Of a stretch of DNA of 5,872 bases, positions 1 to 4,481 are shown piece after piece. The stretch covers positions 1 through 5,872 of the forward strand of contig JAJRXL010000442.1 of the NCBI GenBank assembly GCA_024276335.1, given 5' to 3'. The notes under the pieces are model-generated. The model was not told where the DNA came from, did no database searches, and saw only the letters and a list, made by a program, of their open reading frames with translations. Position 1 is the first letter of the stretch, and every line of letters starts with the position of its first letter. This DNA is from Bacteroidota bacterium (GTDB lineage Bacteria > Bacteroidota > Ignavibacteria > SZUA-365 > JAADGX01). The position numbers were made by a program, and so were the translations under genes.

Positions 1-415
1 CAGCAACAACTACCTGCGCTGCCTCGTGGACACCGTCAGTTCCGAGCGCCGGTTCAGGTTCATTCCCACCTCCAACGCGGCCGGTCGCTATGCTTCCGTG
101 TTCGCAAACTGGAATCTCCAATCGGAGCAGTCGTACTTCCAGAACATCATCGCGGTTACTCCGGCAGGCGCGCAATCATCCCTGGCCCTGAACGGATCCT
201 TCCAGGTCCTGACTAGCGATTCCAGCCTGTACTTCGCCGACTACGTCCTTGTCATTCGCCACGGATTGAGCGGCATCCCGGAAACGTACTCGGGTCGTTT
301 GCAGTTCACCCTGGCCACCGACCGCAACCAGTTCTGGAGCATCGTGCAATGGGAGGACATCGAGCAGGCAGGCGAGGCAAGCTGGAGCGACCTGAAGGGG
401 AGGTTCTCAAACTGA
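1..415 (+). CDS. 3' part of a hypothetical protein, possible NTF2-like paralog of the downstream lipoprotein
   Basis: The reading frame is open from the left edge (first full codon at position 2) to TGA at 413-415, giving about 137 visible residues; the true start lies outside the window. A GTG at 26 is in frame, but coding clearly continues upstream of it. I do not recognise a named family. The visible part reads as alternating beta-strand stretches (for example SLYFADYVLVIRHG and YSGRLQFTLATD) ending in FWSIVQWEDIE. That ending resembles the WQIERWRDE ending of the next gene, which suggests two members of one family, probably with an NTF2/SnoaL-like cone fold (inference from pattern only). 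The stop overlaps the next start as TGATG, so the two genes are almost certainly co-transcribed and translationally coupled. Coding is well supported; function is unknown. Confidence 0.8.
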   Translation, partial: SNNYLRCLVDTVSSERRFRFIPTSNAAGRYASVFANWNLQSEQSYFQNIIAVTPAGAQSSLALNGSFQVLTSDSSLYFADYVLVIRHGLSGIPETYSGRLQFTLATDRNQFWSIVQWEDIEQAGEASWSDLKGRFSN

Positions 416-966
416 TGCAGGCCAGAGCGCGTTCCGCGGTTCGATATGCATCCACTCCCGGCCTCGTGGGAGCGGGCATCGTGCTGTGCTTCCTTCTCGC
501 TATCGCCTCGTGCAATCCTTTCGCGCCCGCCATCGAGACCGGCGAGGACGGCGACCACGGCATCCTGGGCGACCAGCGTACGGTGGAGGGCGTATTCCAG
601 AATTTCTGGTACGCCTACACGTTCAAGGATACGACCATATACGGCCAGCTCCTGCACAGGAACTTCGTGTTCACCTACCGCGATTTCGACAAGCTCGTGG
701 ACGTGAGCTGGGGCAGGGACGAAGACATGCTCATAACCGACCGGATGTTCAAGAACGCGACCAACCTCAACCTCGTTTGGAACAACATCGTCGGGCTCAG
801 CGGCGATAGCCTCACCACCGACGTGACGCGGAGCTTCAACCTCGTAGTGACCTTCAATCCCACCGACGTGACGCGCGTGGACGGGCGGGCCAGTTTCCGC
901 CTGGTGCGTGAAAACCCGGAACTCCCCTGGCAAATCGAACGGTGGCGCGACGAGTCGAACTTTTGA
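415..966 (+). CDS. Small lipoprotein with putative NTF2-like domain
   Basis: This is a 183-residue protein starting at ATG 415, which overlaps the previous stop and has a GGGGAGG Shine-Dalgarno at 397-403. An in-frame ATG at 349 would lie deep inside the upstream gene and would spoil the signal peptide, so 415 is preferred. The N-terminus has basic residues (R4, R6, R11), a hydrophobic stretch (about residues 17-31) and the lipobox I-A-S-C, with the acylated Cys at about residue 33. This predicts a type II signal peptide and membrane anchoring. The mature part starts NPFAP and continues through an Asp/Glu/Gly linker into aromatic-rich text (FQNFWYAYTFKD, RNFVFTYRDFD, WGRDEDMLITDRMF). It ends in WQIERWRDESNF. 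Helix-then-sheet order and size fit an NTF2-like fold, as I recall for small lipoproteins of uncultured phyla, but this is inference. No catalytic motif is evident. It may be a ligand-binding or structural envelope protein. Confidence 0.85.
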   Translation: MQARARSAVRYASTPGLVGAGIVLCFLLAIASCNPFAPAIETGEDGDHGILGDQRTVEGVFQNFWYAYTFKDTTIYGQLLHRNFVFTYRDFDKLVDVSWGRDEDMLITDRMFKNATNLNLVWNNIVGLSGDSLTTDVTRSFNLVVTFNPTDVTRVDGRASFRLVRENPELPWQIERWRDESNF

Positions 967-1284
967 TCGCCCCCCCGAACACGTCCTTTCCGAATACCCG
1001 AAATATCCCGGCAACCCATAAAGCGGTTTTTCCACGGGATCGCTGTTCTCCACCGGCACTGCAACGCGAGATAGTATTCGTCAACCTGAAAAATCGATCG
1101 AGCGTTCAGAAACATTCTATTGTCTCATTATGCAACGCGCGGGTATGCGAAAGACAAAATGATACACTTCCTGAGTGGGGGAATGCCATATTATACCGAT
1201 AACGTGCCGTTTATGCAGATTATAGTGTTGGCACAATATCTGTATTAATTATGACAGATGTATTTAGAAAAGGAGAATAAAACG
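967..1284. other. Gene-free region, GC-rich on the left and AT-rich on the right
   Basis: About 318 bases lie between the lipoprotein stop and the small ORF. I see no tRNA and no convincing protein-coding frame. An ATG-initiated + frame from 942 to 1202 starts inside the lipoprotein gene and has no family-like features. No clear intrinsic terminator follows the lipoprotein operon. An imperfect inverted repeat TTGTCT/AGACAA (1120-1125 and 1152-1157) could form a loose hairpin. The base composition shifts to AT-rich from about 1110, consistent with regulatory DNA for the ORF at 1285. Confidence 0.6.
1216..1244 (+). promoter_or_regulatory. Imperfect dyad with sigma-54-like TGGCAC element upstream of the small ORF
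   Basis: CAGATTATAGTG (1216-1227) and CACAATATCTG (1232-1242) are imperfect inverted copies around TTGG. This gives a possible operator or a short RNA hairpin. The same bases contain TGGCAC at 1229-1234, followed by five bases and CTGTA at 1240-1244. That resembles the -24/-12 layout TGGCAC-N5-TTGCA, but the essential GC of the -12 element is GT here. A conventional sigma-70 promoter with good -35 and -10 boxes is not obvious. It lies 40 to 70 bases before the start codon at 1285. It is a weak, composition-prone signal; only its position is persuasive. Confidence 0.25.
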
Positions 1285-1434
1285 ATGATGCCGAAAATAT
1301 TAAAGAAAATCAGCCAGCTCCCCAGCATTCGCACACAGAAGAAAGTCGTCGTCAACGGTAAAGAATATCTCAAGGTGTATGACTGGAAAACCAACCAGTA
1401 CCTCCTTCTTCAACCGGTCTCCACTCGGCGATAG
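1285..1434 (+). CDS. Small basic hypothetical protein (49 aa)
   Basis: The ORF begins ATGATG, with AAAAGGAG at 1268-1275 spaced 9 bases before the first ATG, which decides the start. It ends at TAG 1432-1434 and is followed 37 bases later by a strong intrinsic terminator, so it has all the parts of a stand-alone gene. The product is strongly basic at the N-terminus (MMPKILKKISQLP, then RTQKK). It continues with a compact segment VVVNGKEYLKVYDWKTNQY that reads like a short beta-hairpin (NGKEY turn, then alternating hydrophobic residues). There is no signal peptide, transmembrane segment, Cys or His. I do not recognise the family. Base composition is lower in GC than the flanking genes, which may mean recent acquisition or an AT-rich small regulator. 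Possible roles such as nucleic-acid binding are guesses. It could alternatively be a structured RNA with incidental coding. Confidence 0.55.
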   Translation: MMPKILKKISQLPSIRTQKKVVVNGKEYLKVYDWKTNQYLLLQPVSTRR

Positions 1435-1471
1435 TCAGAAGCAGAAGAACCTCCTAATCAGGTTAAAGAGA

Positions 1472-1504
1472 AAACACCCGTTCCGGATCAGCGGGTGTTT
1501 TTTT
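1472..1504 (+). terminator. Rho-independent terminator of the small ORF
   Basis: A perfect 9-bp stem, AAACACCCG (1472-1480) with CGGGTGTTT (1492-1500), has an 11-base loop and is followed by four more T, giving a run of seven T. It lies just after the 49-codon ORF on the same strand. Because the stem is preceded by A-rich sequence, it may work weakly in the other direction too, backing up the tRNA terminator. Confidence 0.88.
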
Positions 1505-1511
1505 ATTATGG

Positions 1512-1535
1512 AAAAAGCCCGGTCGAGCCGGGCTT
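1512..1535 (-). terminator. Rho-independent terminator of tRNA-Glu
   Basis: AAGCCCGG (1515-1522) and CCGGGCTT (1528-1535) form a perfect 8-bp stem with a 5-base loop. Read on the - strand, the stem ends in a run of five T (complement of A at 1512-1516). It sits 19 bases past the tRNA 3' end, so it fits termination of a single-gene tRNA transcript. Confidence 0.85.
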
Positions 1536-1554
1536 CTCGCGTTTTGCCTCTTCG

Positions 1555-1627
1555 TGCCCCCAACGGGATTCGAACCCGTGTTTTCACCTTGAAAGGGTGA
1601 CGACCTAGGCCTCTAGTCGATGGGGAC
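1555..1627 (-). tRNA. tRNA-Glu (anticodon UUC)
   Basis: The 73-nt gene folds into a full cloverleaf. The acceptor stem GTCCCCA pairs with TGGGGGC over 7 bp (one G-T), with discriminator A. The D stem GACT/GGTC has a 9-base loop. The anticodon stem TCACC/GGTGA has loop CTTTCAA, so the anticodon is TTC, reading GAA and GAG as Glu. The T stem ACGGG/CCCGT has loop TTCGAAT. The CCA end is not encoded, so it must be added by the CCA-adding enzyme. It has its own promoter-like boxes upstream and a terminator immediately downstream, so it appears to be transcribed alone. Confidence 0.97.
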
Positions 1628-1646
1628 ATCGTATGTACAGATTTTT

Positions 1647-1675
1647 AAGTTAATGGAAATCCGGGTAAAAATCAA
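1647..1675 (-). promoter_or_regulatory. Probable sigma-70-type promoter of tRNA-Glu
   Basis: On the - strand TTGATT (complement of 1670-1675) is followed after exactly 17 bases by TAACTT (complement of 1647-1652). The -10 box is poor (3 of 6 consensus bases) but spacing is ideal. The predicted start would leave a leader of about 12 nt before the tRNA 5' end at 1627. Confidence 0.4.
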
Positions 1676-1681
1676 CCGGCC

Positions 1682-1711
1682 TTGAACACGTACCGGTGTA
1701 ATCCGTACATT
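1682..1711 (+). promoter_or_regulatory. Probable promoter of the pseudouridine synthase gene, implying a leaderless mRNA
   Basis: TTGAAC (1682-1687) and TACATT (1706-1711) are separated by 18 bases, each matching 4 of 6 consensus bases. A start 6 to 8 bases after the -10 box falls at about 1717-1719, at or next to the ATG at 1720. No Shine-Dalgarno sequence precedes that ATG. Confidence 0.45.
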
Positions 1712-1719
1712 ACACTGCT

Positions 1720-2640
1720 ATGAACGAGGGTTGGGAATACCGGGATGTCGTGCCCGGGGACACGGCGGGGCAAACGGTGCTTGATTATTACACGCGCCGG
1801 TATCGCCATTCAAGCCGCGAACAGTGGCGACGGCGGATCGACGACGGGCTGATCACGCTCGACGGCATGCCGGTGTCAGTCGAACGGATCCTACGCGGGG
1901 GTGAAACGCTGTGCTACCGGCGGCCTCCGTGGGACGAACCTCCCGCGCCTCTGGCGTACGCAGTTCTCCATGCCGACGATCACCTCCTGGTGGTGAACAA
2001 GCCGTCCGGTCTTCCCGTCCTTCCGGGAGGGGGTTTTCTCGTGCATACGCTCCTTCGCCTCGTGCGGCGGGATTACGGAGGCAGCGCATCGCCGCTCCAC
2101 CGCCTGGGCCGGGGCACTTCCGGCATTGTTCTCTTCAGCCGCACCGCCGAATCCGCGAAGCGCCTCAGCGCGCTCTTTCGCACCCGGCAGGTGGAAAAAA
2201 CCTACCTTGCCATAGTCGTCGGCGATATACCCGACGCGCTCGAGATCACCACTCCCATCGGTCGCGTCGGCCATCCCCTGCTCGGCGCCGTTTCCGCGGC
2301 TCATCCCGGCGGTAAACCGTCACGGAGTATATGCCGGACGCTTGAACGCGACGCTTCCCGCAACCTGTCCCTCGTCGAGGTCAGGATCGAAACGGGGCGG
2401 CCGCACCAGATACGTATCCACCTGGCCTCGGCAGGCTTTCCCCTGCTGCGTGATCCGCTGTACGCTCCCGGCGGGCTTCCCCGCGTCGATGTTTCCGGCA
2501 AGGAGCCGATGCCTCTCCCGGGCGACTGCGGTTATTATCTGCACGCCCGCCGCCTGGCATTCCTTCACCCCGTTGCCGGAAAGAGGGTTTCGTTCGAATG
2601 TCCACCGCCGTGGAGTTTTCCTCCCCCGGCACCGACTTGA
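1720..2640 (+). CDS. RluA-family RNA pseudouridine synthase, HRLGRGTSG subfamily
   Basis: This 306-residue enzyme is predicted to isomerise uridine to pseudouridine in rRNA or tRNA in the cytoplasm; the target site is unknown. An S4-like RNA-binding segment spans about residues 16-67 (QWRRRIDDGLITLDG, then RGGETLCY). The RluA catalytic domain follows: VVNKPSGLPVLPGGGF (91-106), HRLGRGTSG (127-135), EKTYLAIVVG (159-168) and GRPHQIRIHLA (226-236), then DPLYAPGG and PGDCGYYLHARRL. The usual HRLD motif has Gly130 (codon 2107-2109) in place of the catalytic Asp. From memory, cyanobacterial and plant organellar relatives share this HRLGRGTSG motif and the MNxGWxY N-terminus. If so, the substitution is a subfamily trait rather than decay, and it supports the start at 1720. 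There is no Shine-Dalgarno; a promoter lies directly upstream. Family assignment is firm; activity is uncertain. Confidence 0.93.
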   Translation: MNEGWEYRDVVPGDTAGQTVLDYYTRRYRHSSREQWRRRIDDGLITLDGMPVSVERILRGGETLCYRRPPWDEPPAPLAYAVLHADDHLLVVNKPSGLPVLPGGGFLVHTLLRLVRRDYGGSASPLHRLGRGTSGIVLFSRTAESAKRLSALFRTRQVEKTYLAIVVGDIPDALEITTPIGRVGHPLLGAVSAAHPGGKPSRSICRTLERDASRNLSLVEVRIETGRPHQIRIHLASAGFPLLRDPLYAPGGLPRVDVSGKEPMPLPGDCGYYLHARRLAFLHPVAGKRVSFECPPPWSFPPPAPT

Positions 2641-2669
2641 CAGCGTGACGCATATTTCCTGTGAAACAG

Positions 2670-2699
2670 TTGGAAAGTATCAATCATATCGACTAGTTT
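2670..2699 (+). promoter_or_regulatory. Possible promoter of the TPM operon
   Basis: TTGGAA (2670-2675) and TAGTTT (2694-2699) are separated by 18 bases. The -35 box overlaps a bulged inverted repeat, TTTCC (2655-2659) with GGAAA (2672-2676), enclosing CTGT/ACAG; this could be an operator. A start near 2706 would give a leader of about 28 nt. The -10 match is weak. Confidence 0.28.
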
Positions 2700-2733
2700 A
2701 GAAGAGAAAAATGCCACTAGAATGAGGAAACCC

Positions 2734-3396
2734 ATGACCATGAATCCATCCCGCTTCTTTTCCCAGAACGATCTTGACCGGATCGCCGCCGCGGTAAAGG
2801 AAGCCGAGACCCGAACCGCCGGTGAAATCGTGCCTTACGTGGTCGGGCGGAGTGACCTGTACGAGGAAGCCGTCTGGCGCGGGGCATTCCTGCTTTCGTT
2901 TGCCACGCTGTTCGTGTTTGTCTTTCTCCGGAGATTCACCGACGTGTGGATGCCGGTCACGTTTTCCGAGGCTGCAATGATTACGCTGTTGGCCGGTGGC
3001 GCGGGGGCCGCTCTCGTTGCTTTCGTCCCGGCCCTCAAGAGAGTCATGGCGGGCAAGTCCCTGATGGACCAGCGCATAGCCGACCGTGCCGCCCATGCCT
3101 TCATCACCGAGGAAGTGTTCAATACACGCGACCGCTCCGGCATCATGATTTTTCTGAGCCTACTCGAACGGCGGGTGCAGGTCGTCGGGGATTCGGGCAT
3201 CAACGCCAAGGTGGAACAGGATGAATGGGACGACGTCGTGCGCCGTATCGTGCAGGGCATGAAGAACGGCAAACCCGCGGACGGCCTTATCGATGCCATC
3301 AACAAGTGTGGCGAGCTGCTGGAAAGACGCGGCGTCGAAATTCGTCCGGACGATACGAACGAGCTCCCCAACGTGTTGCGCATGAGCAAGGAGTAA
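2734..3396 (+). CDS. TPM-domain integral membrane protein (non-secreted paralog of YgcG)
   Basis: The preferred start is ATG 2734, preceded by GAGGAAA (2724-2730) at good distance; this gives 220 residues. In-frame ATGs at 2722 (poor ribosome site) and 2740 are alternatives. A helix (residues 10-28, QNDLDRIAAAVKEAETRT) and the strand GEIVPYVVG (30-38) open the domain. Two membrane helices follow at about 47-65 and 79-101. The fold then resumes with TRDRSGIMIFLSLLERRVQVVGD (131-153), EWDDVVRRIVQGMKNGKPADGLIDAI and a Cys-containing helix. The TPM domain thus appears split by a membrane hairpin. No signal peptide is visible. It resembles the predicted membrane-protein group (COG3762-like, from memory) that is often encoded beside lemA and ygcG-type genes. 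Function is not established; roles in envelope or photosystem repair are known only for plant TPM relatives. It is followed 3 bases later by its secreted paralog. Confidence 0.85.
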   Translation: MTMNPSRFFSQNDLDRIAAAVKEAETRTAGEIVPYVVGRSDLYEEAVWRGAFLLSFATLFVFVFLRRFTDVWMPVTFSEAAMITLLAGGAGAALVAFVPALKRVMAGKSLMDQRIADRAAHAFITEEVFNTRDRSGIMIFLSLLERRVQVVGDSGINAKVEQDEWDDVVRRIVQGMKNGKPADGLIDAINKCGELLERRGVEIRPDDTNELPNVLRMSKE

Positions 3397-3399
3397 GGC

Positions 3400-4365
3400 A
3401 TGCGCGGAAAAACATTGCTTCTGCGGGGCCTTTGCGCCGGGCTGGCTTTCGTAACGCTCGCCCTCCTGGCGTACGCCCTGGACGTGCCCTTCCTCGCCGG
3501 TCGCGTCAACGACACTGCCGGCATGTTATCGGCGAAAACGGTCCAACAGCTCGAACGGGAACTGGCGGCGTTCGAGAAGGAAACCTCCAACCAGGTGGCG
3601 GTGCTGACCATCCCCAGCCTGGAAGGCGAAGCTATCGAGGAATACGCTATCAAGGTCGTGGAAACCTGGAAACTTGGTCGGAAGGACAAGGACAACGGCG
3701 TCCTGTTGCTCATTTCACGCGACGATCGGAAAATGCGCATCGAGGTGGGCGACGGGCTGGAAGGCGATCTTACCGACGCTCTCAGTTCCATCATCATCCG
3801 GCGCGAGATCACGCCGCGTTTTCGCGACGGTGATTTCGACGGGGGCGTCCGCGCGGGAGTGGAAGCCATCATGAATGTCATCCGCGGCTCCTATACCGCC
3901 GCCGAATCCGACGAGGGGAGCGGGAATGAACTGGATGACGTGCCCCTGATGGCGCGACTCTTCATGGGGCTCATCTTCATCGTGGTGGTGGGCATGTTCA
4001 CGTTTATGGGTGTATTCAGCGACGGGTGCGTGAGCTGGTTCCTGTACCTGTTCCTCCTGATTTTCTGGGCCGCCTTTCCCCCCGTGATCCTGGGCGCAAC
4101 GCTCGGTTTCGCCGCCACGGTTCTCTTCATCTTCGGCTACCCCGGTTTCAAGTTCTGGCTGGCCAAAACCGAGAAAGGAAAAGCCCTGAAAAAGAAGCTG
4201 GAATCAAAATCCACAAAGGGCGGCGGTCACCGCGGGGGCGGCATGTTCTTCGGCGGCATGGGCGGATTCACGTCGGGCGGATTCTCCGGCGGCGGATTCT
4301 CCGGTGGCGGATTTTCCGGTGGCGGCGGCAGCTTTTCCGGCGGCGGAGCCTCCGGCGGCTGGTAG
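3400..4365 (+). CDS. YgcG-like TPM-domain protein with signal peptide, membrane anchor and Gly-rich tail
   Basis: This is a 321-residue protein. ATG 3400 follows AAGGAG (3388-3393) at 6 bases, and the previous stop lies only 3 bases upstream, so the two genes are one operon. Residues 1-26 form a Sec signal peptide, likely cut after AYA. The TPM domain (about 29-165) begins with the hallmark VPFLAGRVNDTAGMLS and contains QVAVLTIPSLEG, RKDKDNGVLLLISRDDRKMRIEVGDGLEG (92-120, in two parts around D98) and LTDALSS. It ends in PRFRDGDFDGGVRAGVEAI. Three hydrophobic segments lie near 187-207, 211-226 and 228-248. A Lys-rich stretch (251-273) and a Gly/Ser/Phe tail (274-321, FSGGG repeats) follow. The TPM domain should be extracytoplasmic. 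Family members are linked by genome context to LemA and membrane stress, but a biochemical role here is unknown. Some TPM domains show acid phosphatase activity in plants. Confidence 0.9.
   Translation: MRGKTLLLRGLCAGLAFVTLALLAYALDVPFLAGRVNDTAGMLSAKTVQQLERELAAFEKETSNQVAVLTIPSLEGEAIEEYAIKVVETWKLGRKDKDNGVLLLISRDDRKMRIEVGDGLEGDLTDALSSIIIRREITPRFRDGDFDGGVRAGVEAIMNVIRGSYTAAESDEGSGNELDDVPLMARLFMGLIFIVVVGMFTFMGVFSDGCVSWFLYLFLLIFWAAFPPVILGATLGFAATVLFIFGYPGFKFWLAKTEKGKALKKKLESKSTKGGGHRGGGMFFGGMGGFTSGGFSGGGFSGGGFSGGGGSFSGGGASGGW
4279..4323 (+). repeat. Three tandem 15-bp repeats encoding GFSGG
   Basis: Copies start at 4279, 4294 and 4309, differing only at silent T/C positions. They encode GFSGG three times inside the Gly-rich tail of the TPM protein. 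Degenerate relatives lie on both sides (GGFTSGG before, GGGSFSGGGASGG after). Such in-frame repeats can gain or lose units by slippage without breaking the frame. Confidence 0.85.
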
Positions 4366-4384
4366 CCTGCCCAAAAGAGCCGTA

Positions 4385-4406
4385 GCCCTGAGCGGAGTCG
4401 AAGGGC
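4385..4406. repeat. REP-like dispersed palindromic motif between convergent genes
   Basis: The 22-base sequence starts GCCCTGAG and ends GAAGGGC. The arms GCCCT/AGGGC pair, with inner GA/TC pairing across a small bulge. From memory, near-identical motifs (CCCTGAGCGGAGTCGAAGGG) occur as intergenic repeats in many unrelated bacterial genomes, commonly between convergent genes as here. No second copy is present in this window, so its repeat status rests on that recall. It has no T-run, so it is not a classical terminator. Confidence 0.55.
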
Positions 4407-4430
4407 GAAAAACTTGAATCATCCTGCAAC

Positions 4431-4464
4431 AAAAAAGCCCCTGTCTCGCGAGAGGCAGGGGCTT
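4431..4464 (-). terminator. Rho-independent terminator of groL
   Basis: AAGCCCCTGTCTC (4435-4447) pairs with GAGGCAGGGGCTT (4452-4464) over 13 bp with one G-T and a GCGA-type tetraloop. On the - strand it is followed by a T-run (complement of A at 4431-4436). It lies 17 bases past the groL stop. On the + strand no T-run follows, so it would be a poor terminator for the TPM operon. Confidence 0.92.
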
Positions 4465-4481
4465 GACGGTTTACGCGTCGA

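Noticed and set aside
241..1059. Long - strand ORF opposite the lipoprotein pair
   Set aside because: It is antisense to two coupled genes with signal peptide and ribosome site; its length reflects GC-rich codon bias and the product has no recognisable features.
1086..1109. CTGAA/TTCAG inverted repeat in the gene-free region
   Set aside because: A 5-bp stem with a long loop is expected by chance and there is no T-run.
942..1202. + strand 86-codon ORF spanning the lipoprotein 3' end and the gene-free region
   Set aside because: It starts inside the lipoprotein gene in another frame, has no ribosome site, no domain-like pattern and irregular composition; most likely a chance frame.
1435..1629. 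- strand 64-codon ORF
   Set aside because: It runs through the tRNA-Glu gene and both terminators, so it is a chance frame.
1500..1640. Possible integration site at the tRNA-Glu 3' end
   Set aside because: The tRNA is intact, has its own terminator, and no integrase or repeated tRNA 3' segment is present in the window.
2711..2725. Mini-ORF (MPLE) before the TPM gene
   Set aside because: It is four codons with no ribosome site; most likely chance, although its stop overlaps the ribosome site of the next gene.
2835..3881. - strand 348-codon ORF opposite the TPM genes
   Set aside because: It is low-complexity Ser/Arg-rich, typical of the antisense of GC-rich coding DNA, and overlaps two well-supported genes.
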